From positions 62,001-126,000 of the forward strand of contig WGMT01000004.1 in assembly GCA_016124945.1 (NCBI GenBank): DNA of 64,000 bases, written 5' to 3'. The DNA comes from a bacterium. GTDB taxonomy: Bacteria; Chloroflexota; Anaerolineae; Caldilineales; Caldilineaceae. The position numbers and the translations under genes were made by a program. Under the pieces are notes generated by a model that was given only the letters and a program-made list of their open reading frames with translations, searched no databases and was not told the origin of the DNA. Positions 17,386-26,509 of the stretch are shown in pieces. Numbering within the stretch: position 1 is the stretch's first letter; the number at the start of each line of letters is the position of its first letter.

Positions 17386-18885
17386 TCACGCTGCCAGTGG
17401 CGCTAGATGCTTACCAAAATGTGTCACCAAAACAGCCTCGTACGCCGCTTCGTGGTTGCGCAGGAAAGTTTTGAGACGGTCGCCGTAGTGATCGAGCACC
17501 GATCCGAAGGTGACGTGCAATACCTGCCGCGAATCCACCTGATTGAGGAGATCCACCAGTTCGGCGTCGCTGTAGCTGTTCGCAGGGTGGACTTTGCTCG
17601 CGTCGCAAGAAAGGTAGTAGCTTTTACGATCCTTCTCGAAGTGGTCGCGGGAGAAGTCGAGGATCTCGCGGAAGAAGGCGACGTCCTCGGCGGCAATGAC
17701 GCGTAGCGCTTCCAGGTAGCTCGTCCCCGCTGTCTTCACGTGAACACGTCCTTGCGCAGCGTGGGCCACAATCGGGTAGATGCTAAACTTGTCCGACCCG
17801 GTGTGGACGCTGATCTTGTAGTCGCCGAAGTGCTTCATAATGGCAATGTCCCAGGCCAGCGCGGCCGAGAACTCGTCGAGGTCGCCGATGTAGTCGATGC
17901 CCTTTTCGAACTTGCCCACAAAGCGGGGCGCCAGGCTCACCACCGGAATGTTCAGCCGGTGCAATTCGGCTGCAATGTAGTAATGTTCGTGGGGAGAGGT
18001 AGGGGTGTCGGTTTCGTCGACCGAGAATTCCAACTCAAAGGGACGCCCGCCCATCTGCGCTGTGAGGGCAGAAGCAACGGTACGGGCGTGGGCGATGGCC
18101 CGTCCATACTTGGCGGCGGCGCGCAACATCTTTTCCTGGCTGAAGACCAGAGACTTGTCGCCCAGGTTCACCGTCTGCCCGGCATAGAGATCGGCCAGTT
18201 CGGTGGCGGTGATAGACAGTTGATCCAACGGCAGCGCAGCAACTTTCTTGCGCAGCGTAACCACATCGTCACTTTCGGCGTCGTTGTCCACATGATCGCT
18301 GGGATCAATGGTGTAAAAGGTGTAGCCGGCGGCCACAAAATCGGGCAGGCTCTCCACCACCTTCACGTGGTCGGCATCTGCACCCCAGGGAAGTCGCCAG
18401 CCCTCCTGAAAGACGCCCCAGGTGGCATCGTCCATCACCTGTTGCGGTGTGCGACCAATGCGTGTGTTCTCGCGTACCGACTGCTGTGTGAAGATGGGCG
18501 CTACACCGGCTCCCCGCGCCGATTGGACGTGCCCCGACGTTGCCAATCCGATTCGGTCACCAAAGCCGAACGACGTCTGCGTCCCCAACGGCACAGGACG
18601 CAGCCACTCGAAGCGCGCCCGCAGCGCATTGATGTTGGCAGGCGTGCGTGGGCAGCGGAGCAGCGTCCATGTGCCCTCATCTTCAACCTGGGTGGATTCG
18701 CCTTCAAATTCAGTGGGCGCGCCGACACCTTCCGGCACGAAGATGGCCAGATAACGTTCTGCGTCTACGTTGACCATGGCGTAGACAACGTCTTGATCTT
18801 GGGCGATAGAGTGAGGGTAGAGTCGCGCGCCAATTGCCTGCGCCAGCCGATCTACCAATTCAGGGGAAACAAGAGTCTGCGTCAT
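17386..18885 (-). CDS. uxaE: Tagaturonate / fructuronate epimerase UxaE
   Basis: A 499-residue protein of the UxaE family (formerly an uncharacterised group), which interconverts D-tagaturonate and D-fructuronate in galacturonate breakdown of organisms lacking the standard isomerase route. Recognisable blocks are TQTSFGFGDRIGLAT, QQVMDDATWGVFQEGW, DADHVKVVESL, ELEFSVDETDTPTSPHEHYY and ISVHTGSDKFSIYP. Acidic and histidine residues in these blocks are likely metal ligands in a TIM-barrel-like site. ATG 18885 is chosen over an earlier ATG because AAAGGAG lies just upstream. It forms a unit with the SDR gene downstream. Confidence 0.88.
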   Translation of the reverse strand: MTQTLVSPELVDRLAQAIGARLYPHSIAQDQDVVYAMVNVDAERYLAIFVPEGVGAPTEFEGESTQVEDEGTWTLLRCPRTPANINALRARFEWLRPVPLGTQTSFGFGDRIGLATSGHVQSARGAGVAPIFTQQSVRENTRIGRTPQQVMDDATWGVFQEGWRLPWGADADHVKVVESLPDFVAAGYTFYTIDPSDHVDNDAESDDVVTLRKKVAALPLDQLSITATELADLYAGQTVNLGDKSLVFSQEKMLRAAAKYGRAIAHARTVASALTAQMGGRPFELEFSVDETDTPTSPHEHYYIAAELHRLNIPVVSLAPRFVGKFEKGIDYIGDLDEFSAALAWDIAIMKHFGDYKISVHTGSDKFSIYPIVAHAAQGRVHVKTAGTSYLEALRVIAAEDVAFFREILDFSRDHFEKDRKSYYLSCDASKVHPANSYSDAELVDLLNQVDSRQVLHVTFGSVLDHYGDRLKTFLRNHEAAYEAVLVTHFGKHLAPLAA

Positions 18886-19256
18886 GCGATACGCTCCTTT
18901 GCAGAGACAAAGCAATTGTAAGTTCTCTTGCAGTTTAGCACAGCCGCAGAATCAGCGGAAAGTGAAAGGGTGACAAGGTGAGGGGGTGACAAGGTGAGGG
19001 GGTGACAAGGTGAACGCTTCTTCGACCGCCTGAGCGCGGCAGGGTGATGATGGGATGATGGGATGAGCACATTTCCCATCATCTCATCATCGTGTGATCA
19101 CGAAATCTCACCAATGAAGCGATCACCTTGTCACCCCCTCACCCTATCTTCCTCTTTCACACACCTTGCGCTAAAATAAGTGACGGTGGAACCCTCTCCG
19201 CCTTCCCCACAGACGGATTTCTCGGCACCCCAATCCCACTGCCCAAGGAGCTGCGG
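18886..19256. repeat. Intergenic repeat region of GTGANNNG octamers
   Basis: Between the divergent uxaE and rhamnose mutarotase genes lies about 370 bases of repeats. From 18968 to 19013 there are alternating GTGACAAG and GTGAGGGG octamers (16-base period, about three turns). The inverse, TCACCTTGTCACCCCCTCAC, is at 19123-19142. Inside is a second inverted pair of GGGATGATG/CATCATC units (19042-19095). No gene is seen. Promoters for both flanking genes must lie in or beside the repeats. Confidence 0.75.
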
Positions 19257-19580
19257 ATGAAACGATATGGCATGGTTATTCAGGTGAAACCGGAGATGTT
19301 GGACGCCTACAAACACCTGCACGCCAACACCTGGCCCCAGGTTTTGCAGAAAATTACCGACTGTAACATCCGAAACTACTCGATTTTTCTGCGCGACGGC
19401 TACCTTTTTAGCTATTTTGAATATGTGGGCGACGACTACGCCGCCGACATGGCCGCCATGGCGGCGGATCCGGTGACACAGGCGTGGTGGAAGTTAACCG
19501 ATCCGTGCCAACAACCCATCGAAAGCGCTGCCGAAGGTGAATGGTGGGCCAAAATGGAGGAGGTCTTCCACCATGACTGA
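19257..19580 (+). CDS. rhaM: L-rhamnose mutarotase family protein
   Basis: A 107-residue dimeric alpha-beta barrel protein. It starts MKRYGMVIQVKPEMLDAYKH, followed by LHANTWPQVLQKITDCNIRN and YSIFLRDGYLFSYFEYVG, with the late tryptophans of WWKLTDPCQQP. Y, H and W in these blocks match the active-site residues of RhaM, which interconverts alpha and beta anomers of L-rhamnose or related 6-deoxy sugars. ATG 19257 follows CAAGGAG; longer upstream reading frames are repeat-derived. It overlaps the next gene by eight bases, so mutarotase and lactonase are cotranslated. Confidence 0.92.
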   Translation: MKRYGMVIQVKPEMLDAYKHLHANTWPQVLQKITDCNIRNYSIFLRDGYLFSYFEYVGDDYAADMAAMAADPVTQAWWKLTDPCQQPIESAAEGEWWAKMEEVFHHD

Positions 19581-20433
19581 GACAACCGGCTACATCGACA
19601 CCCATGTCCACTACTGGGACGCAGCAGTGTTGCGCTATCCCTGGCTGGAGAGTGTGCCCGCCATCAACCGTCCTTTCTTGCCCCACAATTTAGAGGACGC
19701 CTCCGCCGACCTGGGCTTGGAACAGATTGTCTTCGTGCAGGCCGATTGCGCGCCGGAACAGGCCATTGAAGAGGCGGCCTGGGTGACACAACTGGCGCAA
19801 ACTGTTGAACCGCGCATTTCCGGTATCGTTGCCGCGGCTAGTTTGGAGCAAGGTGAAGCGGTGCGTCCTCAACTGGAACGGTTGAAGCAATACCCGCTGG
19901 TCAAGGGGATCCGCCGCCTGATCCAGGGGGAAGGACTGGGTTTCGCCACTCAACCCGATTTCGTGCGCGGCGTGCAAATTGTGACCGAGTTCGGCTTTAG
20001 TTTCGACATCTGTATCTTCCACCCCCAAGCTGCCGACGCCGTGACGCTGGTGGCGCAGTGCCCCGACGTTTCGTTTGTCCTCGATCACATCGGCAAACCC
20101 GACATTCGCAACGGCGTCCTGGAACCGTGGGCCACCTATATCCGCGAACTGGCGGCCTTCCCCAATGTCTACTGCAAGCTGTCGGGCATGGTCACTGAAG
20201 CGGACCCCGATGCGTGGACAGCCGCCGATCTGCGTCCCTATGCTGCTCACATTTTCGACGTCTTCGGCGTGGATCGCGTCATGTTTGGCGGCGACTGGCC
20301 CGTGGCGACGCTGGCTGCGTCCTATCGACACTGGTTCGAGACGGCGTCGGCTTTTATCGCCGAGCTTGCGCCCGGCGAACAGCAGAAGGTTCTGCGTGAA
20401 AACGCAATTCGTTTTTACAGACTTGGCGATTAA
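19573..20433 (+). CDS. Amidohydrolase-2 family lactonase (L-rhamnono/L-fuconolactonase-like)
   Basis: A 286-residue TIM-barrel hydrolase. It has the N-terminal metal motif YIDTHVHYWD (HxH), a central VLDHIGKPDIR and a C-terminal VMFGGDWPVATLAASY; the arrangement 'DTHVHYWD...DHIGKP...FGSDWP' is that of the L-fuconolactonase/L-rhamnonolactonase branch. It would open a sugar lactone formed after dehydrogenation of a 6-deoxyhexose, in line with the overlapping mutarotase gene. The start at ATG 19573 gives the family N-terminus. A 34-bp palindrome starts inside the last codons. Confidence 0.87.
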   Translation: MTETTGYIDTHVHYWDAAVLRYPWLESVPAINRPFLPHNLEDASADLGLEQIVFVQADCAPEQAIEEAAWVTQLAQTVEPRISGIVAAASLEQGEAVRPQLERLKQYPLVKGIRRLIQGEGLGFATQPDFVRGVQIVTEFGFSFDICIFHPQAADAVTLVAQCPDVSFVLDHIGKPDIRNGVLEPWATYIRELAAFPNVYCKLSGMVTEADPDAWTAADLRPYAAHIFDVFGVDRVMFGGDWPVATLAASYRHWFETASAFIAELAPGEQQKVLRENAIRFYRLGD

Positions 20434-20492
20434 GCGATTCGGGGATTTCAGATCGTGTACACGATCTGAAATCCCCGAATCGCTTAATCGCC
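20425..20492. repeat. 34-bp-arm perfect palindrome of NNNNGATT octamers, copy 1
   Basis: Arms 20425-20458 and 20459-20492 are exact reverse complements with no spacer. Each arm is a run of octamers of the form NNNNGATT. It overlaps the lactonase stop codon and lies 36 bases before xylA. Confidence 0.95.
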
Positions 20493-20528
20493 TAATTCCT
20501 CAATCTCTTCCCCACCAAGGAGCTTTTC

Positions 20529-21683
20529 ATGACCAACTTCACCCCCTCCGCCGCGGACAAATTCTCGTTCGGCCTGTGGACCGTCGGCAACGTCGGCCGC
20601 GACCCGTTCGGTGAACCAGTGCGCGCCCCCATTTCGCCCGTGGAAATCGTCCACATGCTCGCCGAAGTCGGCGCCTGGGGCGTCAACTTCCATGACAATG
20701 ATCTCGTCCCTATCGACGCCACGCCACAGCAACGGGACAAGATTGTGGCCGATTTCAAAAAGGCGCTGGATGAGACCGGCGTTGTCGTGCCCATGGCCAC
20801 CACCAATCTCTTCACCGATCCAGCCTTCCGCGACGGTGCTTTCACCAGCAACGATCCCGATGTACGGGCCTACGCCTTGCAAAAGACGATGAACGCCATC
20901 GACCTGGGCGCGGAATTGGGCGCCGAAACCTACGTCTTCTGGGGCGGGCGCGAAGGGACGGAAACCGACGCCGCTAAGAACCCACTGGACGCGCTCAAGT
21001 GGTTCCGCGAGGCGCTCAATTTCCTCAGCGAGTATGTGATGGATCATGGCTATGGCCTACGCTTCGCCCTGGAAGCCAAGCCCAACGAGCCGCGCGGGGA
21101 CATCTTCCCCTCCACCACCGGCCACATGCTGGCCTTCATCGAAACCCTTGACCATCCTGAAATGGTGGGCGTCAACCCCGAGATGGCGCATGAGCACATG
21201 GCCGGCCTCAACTTTATGCATGCTGTGGCCCAGGCCTACGACGCCGGCAAGCTCTTCCACATCGACCTCAACGACCAGAATTTCGCCCGCTACGATCAGG
21301 ACTTCCGCTTTGGCTCGCACAACATTAAGCAGGCCTTCTTCCTGGTGAAATTCCTCGAAGACGTGGGCTACGACAACCCCCGCCACTTCGACGCCCACGC
21401 CTACCGCACCTCCGACTACGAGGACGTGAAAGCCTTCGCCCGTGGCTGTATGCGCAGCTACCTTGTCCTCAAAGAGAAGGCGCGCCAGTTCCGTGAAGAC
21501 AAGGAGATCCAGGCGTTGCTGGCCGAAATCCACGGCGGCGAAAGCCAGGTGAGCAAGTACTCCGCCGAAGCAGCCGCCCAGCTCAAAGCCCGTCAATTCG
21601 ATCGCGTCGAACTGGGCAATCGCGGCAAGCCCTACGAGCGGCTGGATCAGTTGGTGGTGGATCTGATTCTGGGTGTGCGTTAG
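20529..21683 (+). CDS. xylA: Xylose isomerase
   Basis: A 384-residue class I (actinobacterial-type) xylose isomerase. The catalytic histidine is H55 in [10 protein letters not shown]. The metal site is in [31 protein letters not shown] (E and K), [16 protein letters not shown] and [10 protein letters not shown], with the late aspartate in HFDAHAYRT. It converts D-xylose to D-xylulose and may also act on other aldoses. ATG 20529 has CAAGGAG upstream. XylB is encoded two genes downstream on the same strand, separated by a palindrome and a Uma2 gene. Confidence 0.97.
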   Translation: MTNFTPSAADKFSFGLWTVGNVGRDPFGEPVRAPISPVEIVHMLAEVGAWGVNFHDNDLVPIDATPQQRDKIVADFKKALDETGVVVPMATTNLFTDPAFRDGAFTSNDPDVRAYALQKTMNAIDLGAELGAETYVFWGGREGTETDAAKNPLDALKWFREALNFLSEYVMDHGYGLRFALEAKPNEPRGDIFPSTTGHMLAFIETLDHPEMVGVNPEMAHEHMAGLNFMHAVAQAYDAGKLFHIDLNDQNFARYDQDFRFGSHNIKQAFFLVKFLEDVGYDNPRHFDAHAYRTSDYEDVKAFARGCMRSYLVLKEKARQFREDKEIQALLAEIHGGESQVSKYSAEAAAQLKARQFDRVELGNRGKPYERLDQLVVDLILGVR

Positions 21684-21696
21684 CGAAGGATTAAGA

Positions 21697-21754
21697 GATT
21701 GGGGGATTAAGATTTTAGATCGTAGACACGATCTAAAATCTTAATCCCCCAATC
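21697..21754. repeat. 27-bp-arm palindrome of NNNNGATT octamers, copy 2
   Basis: Arms 21697-21723 and 21728-21754 are exact reverse complements around AGAC. Partly matching octamers extend the symmetry outward. It lies 13 bases after the xylA stop, in the same position relative to a gene as copy 1. Confidence 0.95.
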
Positions 21755-21893
21755 GCCTAATCTCTTACACTCACTTCGTTTCCATCCTCACATACATTGT
21801 GTTGGGCCTTCGATTGACGCACTCCCCCCCCCGTGTTAGCATCTCTTCCAGAGAGAAAGCAATGATCTTTTCTCCGGCTGAAAGGGTACATAC

Positions 21894-22817
21894 ATGAAAG
21901 ACGACCCGCGCAAAGATCGCCTATCCGAAGCCCATTCCTCCTATCGAGTCGACAGTGCCGACAGGGAACAAACCGATCTGCCCAATGGTCACACCTTTGA
22001 AGAGCCAATCTCAGAAGCAGGCAAGTGGGTGTCGGAAGAGGACTATTGGGAACATTATTTTCATCATCCAGACTTCAACTATGAATGGAATGACGGCATT
22101 CTGGAGGAGAAGCCTGTGTCCGATGTCGCCACCATTTCCATCTACCAGTGGTTTGCGATTCTGCTTTACTCCTACCTGGAGGCAAATCCAATCGCCAAGT
22201 CTGTGATGTTGGAGTTTGCCGTGCGTTTATCACTTCCGTACAAAACGGCGATCCGCAAGCCAGATCTAGCCGTTGTCCTCAACGATAACCTGCGGCCTCT
22301 GGTTGATCAGGATCGGAGCTATCAAGGTGTCTATGATCTAGCTGTCGAGGCGTTAAGCGATTCCTTGCGCAGCGAGAAAGAGCGAGATCTGGTGGTCAAG
22401 TATGCCGAGTACGAAGAGATGGGTATTCGAGAATACTATATCCTGCACACAGATGAACGGAACCTAAGATTCTATCGCCTCAACGACAATGGCCGCTATG
22501 AGCCGATTCCACCCTCACCGGACGGCGTGATCCGCTCTCAAGTGCTGCCAGGATTTCAGTTTCGCATTGCCGATCTGCTGAGACGGCCCACGTTGTTTGA
22601 ATTGGCAAACGATCCGTTGTATCAAGACTTCGTTTTTTATCAGTATCAGGTTGCCAAACAATATTTCGAAGCCGAGCAGCAGCGTTTAGAACTGCGTGCA
22701 GAACAGGAACAACAGCGTGCAGAACAAGAACAGCAACGCGCCGAGGAAGAACGCAAGCGTGCAGAACGTCTAGCCGCACGTTTACGCGAACTCGGAATCT
22801 CAGAAGACGATCTGTAA
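21894..22817 (+). CDS. Uma2 family (DUF820) endonuclease-like protein
   Basis: A 307-residue member of the Uma2/DUF820 family, which has a restriction-endonuclease-like fold. The family core is visible: RKPDLAVVLNDN (PD motif), YDLAVEALSDSL (E in place of the usual ExxS/P block) and KYAEYEEMGIREYYILHTDE. From about residue 260 the protein ends in a glutamate/glutamine/arginine-rich coiled coil with repeats of EQEQQRA, then RLAARLRELGISEDDL, a common tail in large Uma2 expansions. The biological role of the family is not established. It sits between xylA and xylB with no evident link to sugar metabolism. Confidence 0.85.
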   Translation: MKDDPRKDRLSEAHSSYRVDSADREQTDLPNGHTFEEPISEAGKWVSEEDYWEHYFHHPDFNYEWNDGILEEKPVSDVATISIYQWFAILLYSYLEANPIAKSVMLEFAVRLSLPYKTAIRKPDLAVVLNDNLRPLVDQDRSYQGVYDLAVEALSDSLRSEKERDLVVKYAEYEEMGIREYYILHTDERNLRFYRLNDNGRYEPIPPSPDGVIRSQVLPGFQFRIADLLRRPTLFELANDPLYQDFVFYQYQVAKQYFEAEQQRLELRAEQEQQRAEQEQQRAEEERKRAERLAARLRELGISEDDL

Positions 22818-22844
22818 TCATCCATCTTCTATGCTGGAGGCGCT

Positions 22845-24335
22845 ATGCCATACGTGATTGGGATCGATTCGTCCACCACAGCCACCAAAGCCTTGCTCAT
22901 TGACGAAACCGGCGCGATTGTGGCGGTGGCGGCAACGGAATACGAATACGCCACGCCCCATCCACTGTGGAGTGAACAGGACCCCGACCTGTGGTGGCAC
23001 GGCACGGTGCAGAGCATCCGCAGCGTGCTGGCGGCATCGGGCATCGACCCGGCGGACGTTGTCGGCGTCGGCCTGACAGGGCAGATGCACGGCCTTGTGT
23101 TGCTCGACGAAGCAGGCCAGGTGCTGCGTCCGTCGATTTTGTGGAACGACCAACGCACAGCCGCCCAGTGCGATGAGATCCGCGCCCGCCTGGGCAAAGA
23201 CCGTCTTATCGCCGTCACAGGCAATGATGCGCTGACCGGTTTCACCGCGCCCAAGATCTTGTGGGTGGCGCAAAACGAGCCGGAGATCTACGCGCGGGCG
23301 CGTCACATCCTCCTGCCCAAAGACTATGTGCGCTTCCAACTCACCGGCGACTACGCCACCGACAAGGCAGGCGCCGCGGGGACGATCCTCTTTGATCTGG
23401 CCGAGCGCGATTGGTCGCCCGCGGTGCTGGACGCGTTGGATATTCCCGCTGACTGGCTGCCCCCCACCCACGAAGGACCGGCCATCACAGGCCACATCAA
23501 CGCCGCCGCGGCAGAGGCCACCGGTCTCCGCGCGGGGACGCCGGTGATGGCGGGCGGCGGCGACCAGGCGGCAGGCGCTGTGGGCACAGGTGCGGTCAGC
23601 GAAGGTGTTGTCTCGCTGGCGTTGGGCACGTCGGGTGTCGTCTTCGCCACTACCGACAAACCCTTTATTGAGCCGGAGGGGCGCTTGCACGCCTTCTGCC
23701 ATTCCGTCCCCCAAAAGTGGCATTTGATGGGCGTGATGCTCTCTGCCGCGGGCAGCTTGCGCTGGTATCGAGATACGTTGGCACCTGGCACGAGCTACGA
23801 CGATCTCCTGGCTCCTGCTGTAGACATCACCGCGGGCAGCGAAGGACTGCTCTTCCTCCCCTACCTCACCGGCGAGCGGACGCCTCACCCTGATCCCCTG
23901 GCGCGGGGCGCGTTTGTGGGGTTGACCGTGCGCCATACCAAAGCACACATGACCCGCGCCGTCCTCGAAGGCGTGGCTTTTGGGCTGCGCGACAGCTTCG
24001 AATTGATGCGCAACGCCGGCCTCGGGCAGATCGAACAGGTCCGCGTAGCAGGTGGCGGCGCACGCAGCCCGATCTGGCGGCAGATCCTGGCCGACGTCTT
24101 CAACACGGAGCTGGTCACCGTCAACACCAGCGAAGGTGCAGCCTATGGCGCCGCCCTCCTCGCCGCCGTCGGCGCGGGCATCTGGCCCGACGTGGAAAGC
24201 GCCTGCGCCGCCACCATCCAGATCACCGGTAGCACCCGTCCTCAACCCGAGCAAGTCGCCATCTACGAAGCAGCATATCAACGGTACGGGGCGTTGTACC
24301 CGGCATTGAAGGCAATCTTCCACCAGCCAGAGTAG
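22845..24335 (+). CDS. xylB: Xylulokinase
   Basis: A 496-residue FGGY-family kinase. The N-terminal phosphate motif is GIDSSTTATKALLID, the substrate region HPLWSEQDPDLWW and GLTGQMHGLVLLDE, then WNDQRT, and the C-terminal FGGY signature region VRVAGGGARSPIWRQILADV with YGAALLAA. It phosphorylates D-xylulose to xylulose 5-phosphate for the pentose phosphate pathway. ATG 22845 has GGAGG upstream. Length and motif order are those of XylB. Together with xylA it completes xylose assimilation. Confidence 0.95.
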   Translation: MPYVIGIDSSTTATKALLIDETGAIVAVAATEYEYATPHPLWSEQDPDLWWHGTVQSIRSVLAASGIDPADVVGVGLTGQMHGLVLLDEAGQVLRPSILWNDQRTAAQCDEIRARLGKDRLIAVTGNDALTGFTAPKILWVAQNEPEIYARARHILLPKDYVRFQLTGDYATDKAGAAGTILFDLAERDWSPAVLDALDIPADWLPPTHEGPAITGHINAAAAEATGLRAGTPVMAGGGDQAAGAVGTGAVSEGVVSLALGTSGVVFATTDKPFIEPEGRLHAFCHSVPQKWHLMGVMLSAAGSLRWYRDTLAPGTSYDDLLAPAVDITAGSEGLLFLPYLTGERTPHPDPLARGAFVGLTVRHTKAHMTRAVLEGVAFGLRDSFELMRNAGLGQIEQVRVAGGGARSPIWRQILADVFNTELVTVNTSEGAAYGAALLAAVGAGIWPDVESACAATIQITGSTRPQPEQVAIYEAAYQRYGALYPALKAIFHQPE

Positions 24336-24427
24336 ACGGACCGACGATCGGTAACAATACAGCTTGCGTCATCCAAGACGTTGCGTAAGCGTCAAGTTTC
24401 ATCTGTTGTGACAAGCGACTTGACGTT

Positions 24428-24474
24428 TGTCCGTCGTCGGTCGTCGGTCGTCCGTCGTCCGTCGTCCGTCGTCC
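24428..24474. repeat. CGTCCGTCGTC heptamer array
   Basis: Heptamers GTCGTCC and GTCGTCG repeat about six times after xylB. Read as protein, this array would give the arginine/serine-rich head of an overlong MFS frame, which is why that longer start was not used. Confidence 0.85.
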
Positions 24475-24495
24475 ATTTCCCCCAGGGAGTTTCTT

Positions 24496-25680
24496 TTGCG
24501 CGATTCGACCATCCTCTATTCAATTTACATTCCCACGTTTTTGTTGGCTTTTTGCCGTGGACTGTTGGTGCCGGTGTTGCCGCTTTATGCGGCTTCGTTC
24601 GATGTTTCGTATGCGCTGGTCGGGTTGGTGCTTGCCAGTGAGGGGTTTGGCACACTGGTGGGCGACCTGCCCGCGGGGATCTTGATCGGGCGGCTAGGAC
24701 GCAAACGCTCGATGCTCATCGGCATCACAGCGATGGTGGTTTCGACGCTGGCCTTCAGTTGGGCGCAGAGCGCATGGGAACTGCTCTTCTACGGCTTCTG
24801 TGTGGGGTTGGGGCACGCCATGTGGAACATCGCCCGCCATGCCTACCTGGCCGACGCAGCGCCCTCTGCCGGTCGCGGCAGGGCGATTGCCATCTTCGGT
24901 GGCATCAACCGCATCGGCACCTTTGCCGGTCCGTTGTTGGGTGGTGCAATTGGGGCGGCATTTGGGCTGCGTGTGCCGTTTGTGGTTTTTGCGGTGGTGG
25001 GGTTGGTGGCGCTGATCTTCCCACTGCGTTTCGTGGAACGACGTGGTTACGTGCCGCCTGAGCGAGGGACGCTGCGCGAACACTTCGCCCACACAGGTTC
25101 AATGATCCGCGAGCACTTTCGTTCGCTTGTCACCGCCGGTTCAGGACAACTCTTTGCGCAGATGATCCGCTCGGGGCGCAACATTGTGATTCCGCTCTAC
25201 GCCGCCGATGTACTGGGGTTAAGCGTGGATCAGGTGGGCTTCGTCATCGGCGTCTCCGCCGCTGTGGACATGAGTCTCTTCTTCGTGGCCGGCTACGTCA
25301 TGGACCGCTTCGGGCGCAAGTACGCCTATGTGCCGTCCTTCGCGATTCAGGCAATCGGCATGGCGCTGATCCCCTTTACTGCGAGTTTCGGCACGCTACT
25401 GCTGGCGACGTCGGTGATTGGCCTGGGCAACGGCCTCGGCTCAGGCACAATGATGACATTGGGCGCAGACCTCGCACCCGCGGACTCGCGTGGCGAATTC
25501 CTCGGCGTATGGCGGCTTATCGGTGATGGCGGCAGTGCAGGTGGACCGGTGGTGGTGGGCGCAGTGGCGGACGTGCTGGGGCTTTCGCTGGCAACGTTTA
25601 CGATTGCCGGTGTGGGGCTGTTGGCCGCAGCCATGCTGGGGACATTGGTCCCCGAGACGTTGCGTCGAAAACAGGTGTAG
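24496..25680 (+). CDS. MFS transporter
   Basis: A 394-residue major facilitator with 12 predicted membrane helices. The family loop between helices 2 and 3 is GDLPAGILIGRLGRKRSMLI, and the corresponding loop in the second half is GYVMDRFGRKYAYVPSF. TTG 24496 is taken as start because AGGGAG lies six bases upstream and the frame before it is only the heptamer array. The DHA1-like pattern suggests an efflux or sugar carrier; the substrate is unknown. Its place after xylB on the same strand makes sugar transport possible but unproven. Confidence 0.85.
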   Translation: MRDSTILYSIYIPTFLLAFCRGLLVPVLPLYAASFDVSYALVGLVLASEGFGTLVGDLPAGILIGRLGRKRSMLIGITAMVVSTLAFSWAQSAWELLFYGFCVGLGHAMWNIARHAYLADAAPSAGRGRAIAIFGGINRIGTFAGPLLGGAIGAAFGLRVPFVVFAVVGLVALIFPLRFVERRGYVPPERGTLREHFAHTGSMIREHFRSLVTAGSGQLFAQMIRSGRNIVIPLYAADVLGLSVDQVGFVIGVSAAVDMSLFFVAGYVMDRFGRKYAYVPSFAIQAIGMALIPFTASFGTLLLATSVIGLGNGLGSGTMMTLGADLAPADSRGEFLGVWRLIGDGGSAGGPVVVGAVADVLGLSLATFTIAGVGLLAAAMLGTLVPETLRRKQV

Positions 25681-25682
25681 CT

Positions 25683-26501
25683 TTACATCTCGATTAACGA
25701 AACTCCACTGCTCGTAAAGTAGACTATCGTCATAACCACGCCCAGCCCAAGAAAAAAGAGGCTCACCACTTTGCGCAGCATGCGGTCGGCGATGTGATTG
25801 GCCACCAATGCGCTGACCGCTCCACCTACGGCTGCACCTGCTCCCGCGATGACACCATTGATTAAATTGATGTCACCTTGAAAGGCGTAGCCCACCGCGC
25901 CCGACGTCGCCGTGAAGGCCATGATCAACGTCGACGTGCCGATGGCATCGTGCATCGAGAAGCTGAGGACCAATACCAGCACAAGCAGGATCATCAATCC
26001 CCCGCCCGCCCCCGTGATCCCTGTGGCGATGCCAATCAGAAGGCCCAACCCGATGGCGGCCAGCACCTCTTTCAGCGGATGGGCCAGCGCCCAGACACCG
26101 TCGGGATTCAACTGTGGTAGCAGTCCCTGACTACGCCGTTTCCACATAAATGCGCCGGTGGCAATCAACGACAGTCCGAATCCTGCGCCGAGATCCGTTT
26201 CGGGGATGTAGGCGGCGATCAGCGCACCCACTTGCGCGCCGAAAACAGATCCCAGGGCGATCCACGCGCCTGATCCTACGCGCAGATGGCCATGACGATA
26301 GTAGGTATATGCAATCACCAACGACGCGATGACATCTACCACAAGGCTTGTGGCAATCGCTTCATGAACGTCAAAGCCCATCACAATCGAAAGCAAGGGC
26401 ACGATCACGGCAACGCCGCTAGCCCCAGTTAACCCGGTGGTGACACCGGTGATCAGGCCAATGCCCAGCATAACTAGATAAGGAAAGAGGGGATCTTCCA
26501 A
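25683..26501 (-). CDS. TauE/SafE family sulfite-exporter-like permease
   Basis: A 272-residue protein with eight hydrophobic segments in two repeated halves. Each half begins with the family motif: GLITGVTTGLTGASGVAVIV near the N-terminus and IGIATGITGAGGGLMILLVL in the middle. The C-terminus ends in two further helices (VVSLFFLGLGVVMTIVYF). Members export sulfite, sulfoacetate or related anions. It converges on the MFS gene with two bases between stops. The adjacent D-cysteine desulfhydrase-like gene may produce sulfide, which makes a sulfur link possible, as an inference. Confidence 0.88.
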   Translation of the reverse strand: MEDPLFPYLVMLGIGLITGVTTGLTGASGVAVIVPLLSIVMGFDVHEAIATSLVVDVIASLVIAYTYYRHGHLRVGSGAWIALGSVFGAQVGALIAAYIPETDLGAGFGLSLIATGAFMWKRRSQGLLPQLNPDGVWALAHPLKEVLAAIGLGLLIGIATGITGAGGGLMILLVLVLVLSFSMHDAIGTSTLIMAFTATSGAVGYAFQGDINLINGVIAGAGAAVGGAVSALVANHIADRMLRKVVSLFFLGLGVVMTIVYFTSSGVSLIEM

Positions 26502-26509
26502 GTTCGTTA

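Noticed and set aside
18960-19148. CRISPR array
   Set aside because: Repeats are contiguous octamers without unique spacers, and no cas gene is near. The same applies to the 68-base tandem at 33458.
22818-24323. 501-codon minus-strand open frame
   Set aside because: Mirror of xylB caused by GC-rich codon bias; the plus strand has the complete FGGY kinase motifs.
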